Shown one piece after another: positions 26,872-34,814 of a DNA stretch of 64,000 nucleotides. Made by a program: the position numbers and the translations under genes. The stretch is from positions 1-64,000 of the forward strand of contig JARFQY010000007.1 of assembly GCA_029287535.1 (NCBI GenBank), read 5' to 3'. The number at the start of each line of letters is the position of its first letter. Positions within the stretch are counted from its first letter, which is position 1. This stretch comes from Filomicrobium sp. Its GTDB lineage: Bacteria; Pseudomonadota; Alphaproteobacteria; Rhizobiales; Hyphomicrobiaceae. A model generated the notes under the pieces. The model had not been told where the DNA came from, ran no database searches, and saw nothing but the letters and a program-made list of their open reading frames with translations.

Positions 26872-27507
26872 ATGAAAATTGAACATCCGACCGACCTCGA
26901 ACTCGCTGCACTCATTTCAAGCAAGATTTGCCATGATGTCATTGGCCCGGTCGGAGCGATCTACAATGGCCTCGAAATCCTAGACGAGGACGACGACCCA
27001 GAAGCCAAGAGCTATGCCCTCGACGTTATCCGCAACGTCACCGAGCAAGCTTCGGCCCGCCTTCAGTTCGCCCGCTTCGCATTTGGAGCGGCAGGATCGG
27101 CCGGGGCTCAGATTGACCTGACAATGGCCGAACAAATTTCGCGCGGCTACCTGGGCAAGGGCAAGCACACGTTGGTCTGGAACGGTCCTCCCGGCCACAT
27201 GGCCAAGGACCTTGTGAAACTGCTTTTGAATCTTCTTTCAGCGTCCGTGACGGCGCTGCCGCGTGGTGGGGAGATCACCGTCTCGATCCTCGGGACGCTC
27301 GAACAGCCCGCCTTTGAAGTCCGCTGCAAGGGCACTAGCGCGCGGCCGCCTCAGTATCTGACGGACATCGTTGCTGGAACCTCCGACGGCGAACTAAACG
27401 CCATGAACATCCAAGCCTACTACACGTGGCGTTTGGCCGGGACGACCGGCATGCGCATAGAGATCCTGCAGGACGGCGAGGATATTGTTATTGGGGCGCG
27501 TGCCTGA
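26872..27507 (+). CDS. chpT: ChpT, histidine phosphotransferase of the CckA-CtrA relay
   Basis: From ATG 26872 the protein is 211 residues, normal for ChpT. The dimerisation/histidine-phosphotransfer helix LAALISSKICHDVIGPVGAI carries the phosphorylated His (CHDV), followed by NGLEIL. The C-terminal half is a degenerate GHKL-like fold that does not bind ATP. ChpT passes phosphate from the hybrid kinase CckA to CtrA and CpdR, governing cell-cycle transcription and CtrA proteolysis in alphaproteobacteria. The ORF track start at 26665 adds 69 unrelated residues. Confidence 0.93.
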   Translation: MKIEHPTDLELAALISSKICHDVIGPVGAIYNGLEILDEDDDPEAKSYALDVIRNVTEQASARLQFARFAFGAAGSAGAQIDLTMAEQISRGYLGKGKHTLVWNGPPGHMAKDLVKLLLNLLSASVTALPRGGEITVSILGTLEQPAFEVRCKGTSARPPQYLTDIVAGTSDGELNAMNIQAYYTWRLAGTTGMRIEILQDGEDIVIGARA

Positions 27508-27649
27508 AGCTTGATCGAAAGCCAAATTCCGTCGTTTTGAGGCGAAAGTTGGCATCTTCGTACAATCCTCAACTCACTTTTAACGATTATAACGACAATG
27601 TATAATAAATGACGCCCACATCATATCCAGCGCACGGAAATTGCGACCA

Positions 27650-28030
27650 ATGAAGTTCTGCCTCATCGTCGACGACACGGACGTCGTACGCAAAGTCGCG
27701 TCCAAGATCATCGAAGGGATGGGCCACATCCCCATCGAGACGACAACAGCCGAAGACGCTCTCGAGCGCTGCAAGTCCTCAATGCCCGACATCGTCTTGC
27801 TCGACTGGCATCTCCCGACCATGAGCGCCCTGGAATTCGTCGCCTCTCTGAAGAACATCAGAGCCGAGGTCAGCCCTCAAATCCTGTATTGCGTGACCGA
27901 AGCCGACCCCAGCGAACTGCGAGCCGCCTTCGATGCGGGCATCAATGATTTTGTCCTCAAGCCATTTGATAGCAACACGTTGGCGCCGAAGCTCGCTGGA
28001 TTGCTAACCGTCGAAGACGCTTACGCCTGA
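27650..28030 (+). CDS. Single-domain response regulator
   Basis: A stand-alone receiver domain of 126 residues from ATG 27650. It has the acidic pair and phosphoacceptor site (IVDDTDVVRKVA; IVLLDWHLPTM), the conserved Thr region (YCVTEAD) and lysine (FVLKPFDSNTL). There is no output domain. Its place directly behind chpT suggests a role in the same phosphorelay, as with CpdR- or DivK-type proteins, but it is not obviously either. The ORF track begins at a TTG three codons earlier. Confidence 0.85.
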   Translation: MKFCLIVDDTDVVRKVASKIIEGMGHIPIETTTAEDALERCKSSMPDIVLLDWHLPTMSALEFVASLKNIRAEVSPQILYCVTEADPSELRAAFDAGINDFVLKPFDSNTLAPKLAGLLTVEDAYA

Positions 28031-28118
28031 TAAGCCCGACCGGTGTGCTACTGGCTGTTTGGTGCCATGACTGCTACTGCTGGAAAGAACCAGCATTGCC
28101 AATAAAGAGCAGTCATCT

Positions 28119-28769
28119 TTGCTTCGCGTCGAAAAACTAAGGATCGCAGGCCTGCCTTTGCTGAACTTCGAAGTCGGCGACGGCGAGTGCATGGCGATAG
28201 AAGGCCCATCGGGCATCGGCAAATCCCGCCTGGCGCGCGCCCTCGCTGACCTTGAGCCAGCAAGCGGGCATATCTTCGTCGACGGTGCTGAACGTATGGA
28301 AATCGCTGCGCCCGAATGGCGCCGCCTGGTGCGTTATCTTTCCGCGGAACCGGGATGGTGGACGGACACCGCGCGCGAAGCATTGCCAAAGGACAAGAAA
28401 TCCAAGTCTGCCGCTCACAGGCTGATGGCAAGTCTCAATCTCGCGCCTCAGCTGCTCGACAAACCCATTTCGGTCCTGTCGACCGGCGAGCGCCAACGTC
28501 TTGCGATTGTCCGCGCGCTCATCGACGCCCCTCCGGTTCTCGTCCTCGACGAACCGACCTCTGCCCTTGATCCGAGAAACACCGCACTCGTGGAAGAGGT
28601 CCTGAGATATCAGCTCCTCAACGGCCGCAGCATTTTGCTAATTAGCCATGATCGCGACCAGGTCGCGCGACTGGCGGACCTGCGTCTGCAGTTGGCCCCG
28701 GTTGAAGAAGTCACCAGCTCCCAACCCAATTCCTCAGAGCCGGTCATGCCTGATATCAAGACCCGCTAG
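28119..28769 (+). CDS. fetA: FetA-like ABC transporter ATP-binding protein
   Basis: A short ABC ATPase of 216 residues: Walker A GPSGIGKSR, signature LSTGERQRL, Walker B VLVLDEPTSAL and switch histidine SHDRDQ. With the next gene it forms the FetAB (YbbLM) exporter, reported in E. coli to export iron and aid oxidative stress resistance. The predicted start is TTG with AAGAG upstream; no ATG is available. It ends ten bases before fetB. Confidence 0.88.
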   Translation: MLRVEKLRIAGLPLLNFEVGDGECMAIEGPSGIGKSRLARALADLEPASGHIFVDGAERMEIAAPEWRRLVRYLSAEPGWWTDTAREALPKDKKSKSAAHRLMASLNLAPQLLDKPISVLSTGERQRLAIVRALIDAPPVLVLDEPTSALDPRNTALVEEVLRYQLLNGRSILLISHDRDQVARLADLRLQLAPVEEVTSSQPNSSEPVMPDIKTR

Positions 28770-28779
28770 AGCCTGTTTC

Positions 28780-29583
28780 ATGACCTATGTACCCCTCGAC
28801 TTCACCGACCTCTTACTTGCCGCCTCGTTGATGCTGATCAATGGCGCGATCTCGTGGGCCTTTGCCCTTGGGCTTGAGCGCACGCTGTTGATCAATTCTG
28901 TTCGCATGACCTTGCAGTTGGCGATGATCGGCTTCGTGCTGAAGTGGATCTTTGCGCAGACCTCACCGGTTTGGACCGCGGGTCTGGCCACCATTATGAT
29001 CCTCGTGGCCGGCTACGAAATCGTTTCGCGCCTGTCGCGTCGGCCGAAGGGGTTTTCCACTTACCTTCTCGGTTCCGGAACACTTCTTCTGGTGGGAACG
29101 CTCGCAACCGGTTTCGCGGTCATAGGCATCATTGGACCCGACCCCTGGTACCAGCCGCGCTACGTTCTCCCAATCCTCGGCATGGTTCTAGGAAACGCAA
29201 TGACCGGTATTGCCCTGACCACAAGCACACTGCTTGAAGCCGCCAACCGAGATAGAGCCGCGATCGAAGCGCGCCTGTCGCTGGGAGCCGATCGCTTTTC
29301 TGCGGTCGCGGAAACGTTGAGGCTGGCGCTGCGCACCGGTCTGATGCCGATACTGAACGCGATGGCCGCTTCGGGAGTTGTTGCTCTTCCCGGCATGATG
29401 ACGGGCCAGATATTGGCCGGCCTCGATCCTATCGAAGCGACCAAATATCAAATCATGATCATGTTCTTGATTGCAGGCTCCACGGCACTCGGCGTTGTCA
29501 TCGCCGGCTACGGCAGCGTCTTGCTGATTACCGACAACCGCCACAGGCTGAGGCTGGACCGTCTGCAATCGGGCTCCGCTTGA
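28780..29583 (+). CDS. fetB: FetB-like ABC exporter permease (UPF0014)
   Basis: A membrane protein of 267 residues with about seven helices and the UPF0014/FetB hallmark segments (ATKYQIMIMFLIAGSTALGV; GMMTGQILAGLDP; LPILGMVLGNAMTGIAL). It partners FetA in proposed iron export. The ORF track start at 28648 overlaps fetA; ATG 28780 is the natural start. Confidence 0.9.
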   Translation: MTYVPLDFTDLLLAASLMLINGAISWAFALGLERTLLINSVRMTLQLAMIGFVLKWIFAQTSPVWTAGLATIMILVAGYEIVSRLSRRPKGFSTYLLGSGTLLLVGTLATGFAVIGIIGPDPWYQPRYVLPILGMVLGNAMTGIALTTSTLLEAANRDRAAIEARLSLGADRFSAVAETLRLALRTGLMPILNAMAASGVVALPGMMTGQILAGLDPIEATKYQIMIMFLIAGSTALGVVIAGYGSVLLITDNRHRLRLDRLQSGSA

Positions 29584-29590
29584 ACCTGGC

Positions 29591-29614
29591 GCGGGTCGCC
29601 CCCAAGCGACCCGC
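29591..29614. terminator. Hairpin between fetB and the convergent small gene
   Basis: A perfect 9-bp stem (GCGGGTCGC / GCGACCCGC) with a six-base loop lies eight bases after the fetB stop. No T tract follows on either strand, so the termination role is only likely. Confidence 0.5.
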
Positions 29615-29652
29615 TATGCTCGGCCCACGCAATCCCCGAATCGAGGTGCGCC

Positions 29653-29949
29653 TCACCAGCAGACGCTGGCTTCCGCTCGGCACGTGTATTCGTCAAAGAC
29701 GATGAAGTCGAGGAACAGCTCGCACGTCACGTCTTTTTTGCCCGTGCGGTAGTTTGAAATGCCGTTCTCCGCTGTCCACTTGGCGATGTACTTGTCGAGC
29801 AAGTCTTTGGCATCCTTTGTGGGTCCCACTTTCCCATAGTCGTTCACCGAGAAAGCCAAGCGCGTACATTTGGCTTCGGCCGGTGAGGTGACCATGACGA
29901 AGGTTGAGGACACGAAAACGGCGGCAAGAAGTGTGATGACAAGGCGCAT
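29653..29949 (-). CDS. Small secreted four-cysteine protein (paralogue A)
   Basis: From ATG 29949 the protein has about 98 residues: a signal peptide (RLVITLLAAVFVSSTFV...AEA) and a mature domain starting KCTRLAF. It ends with a three-cysteine segment (VTCELF...YTCRAEASVCW). The one-plus-three cysteine pattern is shared with the genes at 30699 and 31069, suggesting two disulfides. No known family is recognised. TTG 29961 is the track start; the ATG is better placed for the signal peptide. Confidence 0.65.
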   Translation of the reverse strand: MRLVITLLAAVFVSSTFVMVTSPAEAKCTRLAFSVNDYGKVGPTKDAKDLLDKYIAKWTAENGISNYRTGKKDVTCELFLDFIVFDEYTCRAEASVCW

Positions 29950-30081
29950 TGGATCACTCAAGCGATGTTGTTGGATGAAGAACCAGGCCAGACACTAATC
30001 GGAGCATATCGGCGTGCCTAGTGGCCCCGAACAGATTCCCCGCGACCCTTGCGGGAAGATCACACTTGTCTTTCTCTTGTG

Positions 30082-30117
30082 GAAAGAAAATGGGCCGCCC
30101 ATTGGGGACGGCCCATT
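30082..30117 (-). terminator. Rho-independent terminator (minus strand)
   Basis: A perfect 9-bp stem (AATGGGCCG / CGGCCCATT) with an 11-base loop, followed on the minus strand by TTTTCTTTCC, 26 bases after the gene at 30144-30461. Confidence 0.8.
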
Positions 30118-30143
30118 GTAATAAAACACAAATTCCTAATGCG

Positions 30144-30461
30144 TCAGTTCATGTAGGGCGCACTTCCGCCTGCCAAACCGGTCGCACTGTCAAAGAAAAA
30201 GCCGGAATCAAAGGGCCCCATGATCGACTGGCGATCCACATCGGGATCGCGGAATTCATCCACATTGCCATAGGTGTTGATTGTGTCGAGATAGTCGTAC
30301 GAATAACCGCCGCGACGCTTCGTATAGCCTTTGTCCTTCTGCCCGCCGCGGGATTTCTTGTACCCGCTGTCACCGCGATAACCTCGTTCTCCCGCATTGG
30401 CCTGGACCGCAACAGCTGACATCCCAACCAGCAACGCAACGCTCAGCAACAGACACTTCAT
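30144..30461 (-). CDS. Small secreted Gly/Lys/Arg/Tyr-rich protein
   Basis: A 105-residue protein with a signal peptide (CLLLSVALLVGMSAVAVQANAG). A basic low-complexity stretch (RGYRGDSGYKKSRGGQKDKG) follows, then a more acidic C-terminus with YDYLDTINTYGNVDEF and PFDSGFFFDSATG. AGGAG lies seven bases before the ATG. Unlike its neighbours it lacks the cysteine pattern. No family recognised. It has its own terminator. Confidence 0.65.
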   Translation of the reverse strand: MKCLLLSVALLVGMSAVAVQANAGERGYRGDSGYKKSRGGQKDKGYTKRRGGYSYDYLDTINTYGNVDEFRDPDVDRQSIMGPFDSGFFFDSATGLAGGSAPYMN

Positions 30462-30698
30462 GACTTTACTCCTGTCCCCGGCAAAGAAACCCTCTGGGGA
30501 TTTGATGCGACCAAACTATCCCATCCAGACGACATCACAGCAGCGAAATCGCGCCTGGCAGAACACTAATTCTAGGGACTGAAGCAAATCTGTCGCTTGA
30601 GCAACCGATGACCGACAGACCATGGCTGGTGACTTCGGAGGAACCTCGAGACACCTGAGGCTCCCCCGTTCAATGGACCGCAATGAGCGGTGTGTCAC

Positions 30699-30950
30699 CT
30701 ATTTGCAGGCGCGCTGATTCGCAACGCAATGCGTGCCAAGCGGAGCTGGCTTGCATGTCAACAACAGTTTGCCCGAAGGCTTGAACCCATTGTTCTTGAT
30801 CGAGTTGTTGAGCGCGGCCTTGGCCATGAACTTCGCCATGTCTTCGGTGAGCATGGTTGATTCACCGCCCGCCTTTACACAGCCTGCCTGCGCTGCGGAC
30901 GTTGCGAAAGCTGCCGCGATCAAAGCGGCGGCAAGAACGAGAGACTTCAT
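30699..30950 (-). CDS. Small secreted four-cysteine protein (paralogue B)
   Basis: An 83-residue protein: signal peptide (SLVLAAALIAAAFATSAAQA), mature start GCVKAGG, helical middle (TEDMAKFMAKAALNNSIK) and the three-cysteine end LLTCKPAPLGTHCVANQRACK. Spacing of the last three cysteines is close to that of paralogue C (YRCKKGGLGYECYGTATICKK), including a shared Leu-Gly. A G5 tract precedes the ATG by nine bases. Function unknown; periplasmic and disulfide-bonded by inference. Confidence 0.7.
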   Translation of the reverse strand: MKSLVLAAALIAAAFATSAAQAGCVKAGGESTMLTEDMAKFMAKAALNNSIKNNGFKPSGKLLLTCKPAPLGTHCVANQRACK

Positions 30951-31068
30951 TTCTACAAACCCCCAACTTCCCGGACGAGACCGGGAACTTTACTGAATTG
31001 AGCACTCCCGCGCGGTGCCCGGTGTTCGACTCCAACTGGGTCTTCTACAAACAGAAGCCAGCAAGAGG

Positions 31069-31383
31069 CTACTTCTTGCAGATCGTGGCCGTGCCGTAGC
31101 ACTCGTATCCAAGACCACCCTTTTTGCAGCGATACTTGCGCTTGCCAAAATCGTAACCGCTGGTCTGACCAGTCGCCATCCACTCGGCCCAGGCGCCCCA
31201 GTCGGTTGCCTGCAGCAGCACTTCATCAACCTGGAACTTTGCTCCAGACAGCGAGCCCGCCGTACCCTGTCCTGCTTTCTTGAAGCATGTCTTCGCTTCG
31301 GCCGTACCAGCACCAAAGCCGACGCCCAGAGCAAGCCCGGCAACAAGCGCAAACTTCGACGCATTCATCATGATTTTCTGCAT
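31069..31383 (-). CDS. Small secreted four-cysteine protein (paralogue C)
   Basis: A 104-residue protein with a signal peptide ending GTAEA, mature start KTCFKKAG, a Trp-rich middle (DWGAWAEWMATGQ) and the end KYRCKKGGLGYECYGTATIC. The ribosome binding site AGGAG lies eight bases before ATG. The shared architecture with A and B (signal peptide, one early cysteine, three late cysteines) suggests a tandem duplication family. No named family recognised. Confidence 0.7.
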   Translation of the reverse strand: MQKIMMNASKFALVAGLALGVGFGAGTAEAKTCFKKAGQGTAGSLSGAKFQVDEVLLQATDWGAWAEWMATGQTSGYDFGKRKYRCKKGGLGYECYGTATICKK

Positions 31384-31564
31384 GATCGTATCTCCTAAGA
31401 ACGCCCTTTAAAGGAGCCCCTTTCAATGGGCGGCACGATGCAGCATCAGAATCGCGTTGCCTATTAGGCAATCACGGTAATCCACGTCGTTTAGTTGTTT
31501 TCACGAGAAGCCGTGGCATGGGCGCTACGCTTTCGCACCTTATGCTCATATCTTGGCAAAGGCC

Positions 31565-32261
31565 TCACTGAGACAGCCAGTCGATCCCGAAACGAGCCCC
31601 ATCCCTTTGTTCTAGAACGCGAACCAAGAAAGGCAGCACAAGCCTTGAATCATCAGCCAACTTGTACGGGGGGTTGAGAACCACCAGACCATGCCCGTTA
31701 AGGCGGTCCAAATCATCGGTGGCTCGCATGTAAAACTCCACAACCAGCAGTTTCGCCAGCCCAAGCTCCAAGAGATCTCGCTTGAAGGCCGTAACCGCTC
31801 GCGGATCCTTAGATTGGAAACCACAACATAAGCGTGCGGTTTAAAAAATCTCCGGACGCCTTCACGCAGTCCGTCGACCAACCTTCCAAGTTCCCCTTCT
31901 TGCTCAAAGAGGGGATCAATCAGCACGACACCCCGTCGCTCTTTCGGCGGCAACATGGACTTCGGCGTCTCATAACCATCAAGCCCCGTCACCTTGCTGT
32001 TGCGATAGGCAAACAGAGGCGCAAAGAAAAAAGCTAGCTCATCGGGGATATCGGCCTCCAGCAAACGCCCGATACCCTCTCGCCATTCACCTGTCTTCGC
32101 CGCCCTGTCGGAATCAAGCTCGTACAAGCCCGCCCCGCGTGCGCGTCGATAACGCGAAATGGCGCCGGCTTGCGTCTCAAGTTCGTGATCACTTGCGAGA
32201 ACAGGAGAGGCTTCAAAACATCCGCGAAATTACCGGCGTGGAATGCGTGCCGATAGGTCAT
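31565..32261 (-). pseudogene. rlmJ: Decayed rlmJ (23S rRNA A2030 N6-methyltransferase)
   Basis: Three overlapping minus-strand frames together spell an RlmJ protein. The N-terminus is MTYRHAFHAGNFADVLK and FRVIDAHAG. A one-base loss in a G run near 32135 then moves to the frame LYELDSDRAAKTGEWREG. A further pair of shifts near 31810-31830 leads into DLLELGLAKLLVVEFYM and LVVLNPPYK. The reconstructed protein is also about 50 residues shorter than RlmJ: the part carrying the usual YPGSP and ELHP motifs is missing between FFFAPLFAY and SKVTGLDGYE. In addition the catalytic DPPY/F motif reads LIDPLFE. Several independent lesions argue for true pseudogenisation rather than sequencing error. Confidence 0.85.
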
Positions 32262-32316
32262 TGACCGATCCGCGTGTCGCCACGAATGAGATCGCAGAAC
32301 GCGGTCGCTTTCGCAC

Positions 32317-32766
32317 TCACGCCTTCTTCTCCCAACGGCCCTGCGAGTTCTGTTGCCAGTACGTTACGGAGCAACCAGCTGCCTTGGCCGCCTTCCATTG
32401 CTGCCGCGCCAGGGCCAGGGCCTCGCTGTCATGGCCATCGAGCAAGTGCACAATTCGAACGAAGCCATCGAGTTTCGAAGCTTCAGCCCCGTCGACCAGG
32501 AATAAGACACCGGCATCATTGGGCACGTCTTCACCGGTCGTCAAATAAACCGGCTGCAACTCAGAGTTTCCATCCGTCTGTTTGCCATGGGGAAGAAAGC
32601 TGTCGTCCCGGTAGGTCCAAAGAGCAAGGTCCAGCGCTTCCAACCGTTGTTCGCTGCCGCAGCGAACAACCGCCTTCCATCCGCGCTCCAGCGTCTTTTC
32701 GAGCAAGCTGGGTAGCACGCGATCAAGCGGTTGACGTTCCAGGTGGTAGAAGAGGACCTCAGTCAC
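32317..32766 (-). CDS. holC: HolC, DNA polymerase III chi subunit
   Basis: A 149-residue protein starting with GTG. The typical N-terminal FYHLERQPLDRVLPSLLEK and the central LALWTYRDDSFLPHGK motif identify the chi subunit, which links the clamp loader to SSB at the replication fork. The C-terminal helix ends with a basic segment. It lies just upstream of the rlmJ pseudogene on the same strand. Confidence 0.9.
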   Translation of the reverse strand: MTEVLFYHLERQPLDRVLPSLLEKTLERGWKAVVRCGSEQRLEALDLALWTYRDDSFLPHGKQTDGNSELQPVYLTTGEDVPNDAGVLFLVDGAEASKLDGFVRIVHLLDGHDSEALALARQQWKAAKAAGCSVTYWQQNSQGRWEKKA

Positions 32767-32837
32767 GACTTCCGATCAACATCGAACAGAGTGGGCGAGC
32801 GCCAGACAGTTTGACTTCGCCCAGACGCTCGAAGGGT

Positions 32838-33143
32838 TCAACGACGCTGGCGCGCTTTTTTGAGAAGGCTGCGCGGCACCATCCCATGATCGATCAGCGC
32901 GCGAACACAGACCCGGGACAAGCGTTTGCCATTTGAGCGCATGCACCGGTTGAGCTTGCTTGTACCAACCTTGTAGCGCGGGCAGAAACGATTGTAGTCA
33001 CTGCTGCATGCGACCTTGACGGAATCCGGCACGGAGCGCCGGGCACTTACTTCTGAGGTGTAACCAACAAGTGTAGAGGCGCCAACGATCAGGCCAATGG
33101 CCACTGCGGCGCGTCCCTTTTTGATCCTTTTTACAACCTTCAT
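32838..33143 (-). CDS. Small secreted cysteine-rich protein, GLG1-repeat-like
   Basis: From ATG 33143 (GAGAGGG nine bases upstream) the protein has about 101 residues: a basic N-terminus, a hydrophobic signal segment (AAVAIGLIVGASTLVGY) and a mature part with one cysteine-rich repeat. The spacing C-SSDYNRF-C-(x)14-C-MRSNGKRLSRV-C-VRAL resembles the Golgi glycoprotein 1 / cysteine-rich repeat (PF00839) found in many small alphaproteobacterial exported proteins. The C-terminus is strongly basic. It is not clearly homologous to the four-cysteine paralogues at 29.6-31.4 kb. Confidence 0.65.
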   Translation of the reverse strand: MKVVKRIKKGRAAVAIGLIVGASTLVGYTSEVSARRSVPDSVKVACSSDYNRFCPRYKVGTSKLNRCMRSNGKRLSRVCVRALIDHGMVPRSLLKKARQRR

Positions 33144-33244
33144 GCTTGCAAGCCCTCTCCAAGGAAGCTGTGTCAACACGTGCACTTAATATGACTAATT
33201 AATACAAATTCTGACGTTCTGGGCCGTTTTATGCGGACCCTTGC

Positions 33245-34699
33245 TCATTTACCGCGACGTTTCGATGTCGCATACGGGTTTTCACCCTTTCGTAGGTTGA
33301 GACGAATCGGCACACCCGGCAAGTCGAATACGTCTCGAAGGCTGTTAGTCAGGTACCGCAAGTAGCTTTGCGGCACCTGCTCGGGACGCGAACAAAAGGC
33401 CACAAACGTTGGCGGTCGCGCCGATGGCTGCGTGATGTACCGAATTTTGATACGGCGCCCGGCAACCGCCGGCGGCGCGTGTCGGATGAGTGCTTCCTGG
33501 AGCCACCGGTTGAGCTCAGGCGTCGGCACGCGCCGGTTCCAGATTTCATAGGTTTCAAAGACGGCCCGCGTCAATCCCTCCAGACCCTTCTCGGCGAGCG
33601 CGGAGATCGTCACCAACTTGATGCCTGGCACCTGTGCCAGCCGCTCCTTCAGTGCCTGCCGCAGCACTTTGAGTTGTGACTGCTTTTCGGTGACGACATC
33701 CCATTTGTTGACAGCGATGACCAAAGCGCGGCCCTCTTTCGCCACCATATCCGCAATGGTTAGGTCCTGATGTTCGATGCCGCGCTCAGCATCAATGAGC
33801 AAGACGACGACCTCGGAAAACCGGATCGCGCGGATCGTATCACTGGCCGAGAGCTTCTCCGCCTTGTCTTGGACCTTGGCCTTGCGGCGCAAGCCGGCGG
33901 TATCGAACAGCCGCAGTTGCCGCCCGTCGATCGTTACGTCGGTTGAAACGGAATCCCGGGTCAGCCCCGGCTCAGGCCCGGTGATCATTCTTTCGTCGCC
34001 GATCAGCGCGTTCACTAACGTCGACTTGCCCGCATTCGGCCGACCGACAACGGTGACACGCACCGGCCGATCGAGCACCCGCTGGCGCCGGGCCTCGCGT
34101 TCGTCGCGTTTCGCTTGCTGATCACCTCCGCGGCGGCGACCCCGCTCCGAGGTCGAATTTTCGTCGCTCAGCCCGAGCGCCGACATCATGTCCGAAACGA
34201 GTTCGCCAATGCCTTCACCGTGCTCTGCGGAAATGGGAATGGGCGCTCCCAGACCAAGTTCGAAGGCCTCGTAGAATCCGTCCTGCCCAGCCCGCCCTTC
34301 ACACTTGTTGGCGACCAGAATGCTCGGCCTGCCGGCGCTGCGAACCACCCTTGCAAAAACGGCATCCGCCGGCGTCACGCCATCGCGTGCATCGATCACG
34401 AACAAGATGAGATCGGCTTCCGCGATAGCCTGTTCGCTTTGCTCGCGCATCCGCGCCTGGATCGAACCGGCCGCGGCCTCCTCCAGTCCCGCAGTGTCGA
34501 TCAAAACGACTTGATGGGAGCCTAGTTCCGCATCCCCCTGGCGCCTGTCACGCGTCAAACCTGGCAAATCGGACACAAGCGCCGTCGAGCGGCCGGTCAA
34601 GCGATTGAACAAGGTTGACTTGCCAACATTCGGACGCCCGATGATGGCGATCGTCGGGGGTTGGTTTCCTTCTGAGATTTCATCGTTGAAAGTAGCCAT
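33245..34699 (-). CDS. der: Der (EngA), ribosome-assembly GTPase
   Basis: Two consecutive GTPase domains: G1 motifs GRPNVGKSTLFNRL and GRPNAGKSTLVNAL, with DTAGLEEAA and DTAGLRRKA as G3 motifs, and VANKCEG and AVNKWDV as G4 motifs. A C-terminal KH-like domain follows (KIRYITQPSARPPTFVAFCS). It acts in late 50S subunit assembly. A charged linker (SERGRRRGGDQQAKRDER) separates the G domains and is longer than in E. coli. It lies downstream of bamB, as in related genomes. Confidence 0.96.
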   Translation of the reverse strand: MATFNDEISEGNQPPTIAIIGRPNVGKSTLFNRLTGRSTALVSDLPGLTRDRRQGDAELGSHQVVLIDTAGLEEAAAGSIQARMREQSEQAIAEADLILFVIDARDGVTPADAVFARVVRSAGRPSILVANKCEGRAGQDGFYEAFELGLGAPIPISAEHGEGIGELVSDMMSALGLSDENSTSERGRRRGGDQQAKRDEREARRQRVLDRPVRVTVVGRPNAGKSTLVNALIGDERMITGPEPGLTRDSVSTDVTIDGRQLRLFDTAGLRRKAKVQDKAEKLSASDTIRAIRFSEVVVLLIDAERGIEHQDLTIADMVAKEGRALVIAVNKWDVVTEKQSQLKVLRQALKERLAQVPGIKLVTISALAEKGLEGLTRAVFETYEIWNRRVPTPELNRWLQEALIRHAPPAVAGRRIKIRYITQPSARPPTFVAFCSRPEQVPQSYLRYLTNSLRDVFDLPGVPIRLNLRKGENPYATSKRRGK

Positions 34700-34814
34700 G
34701 CGTGTCTATCGCACGGCTCGAGTGGTCCGCACAATTACAACCAAGAAAGCTTGGTTTCTGCTTCCCGCCTAAGAATGTCTGGTAGCTCGACGTGATTTTC
34801 GCGACGGCAATCGG

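Noticed and set aside
27570-27600. CtrA box before the response regulator (TTTTAACGATTATAACG)
   Set aside because: Only one TTAA half-site fits; the second half is AACG at the N7 spacing.
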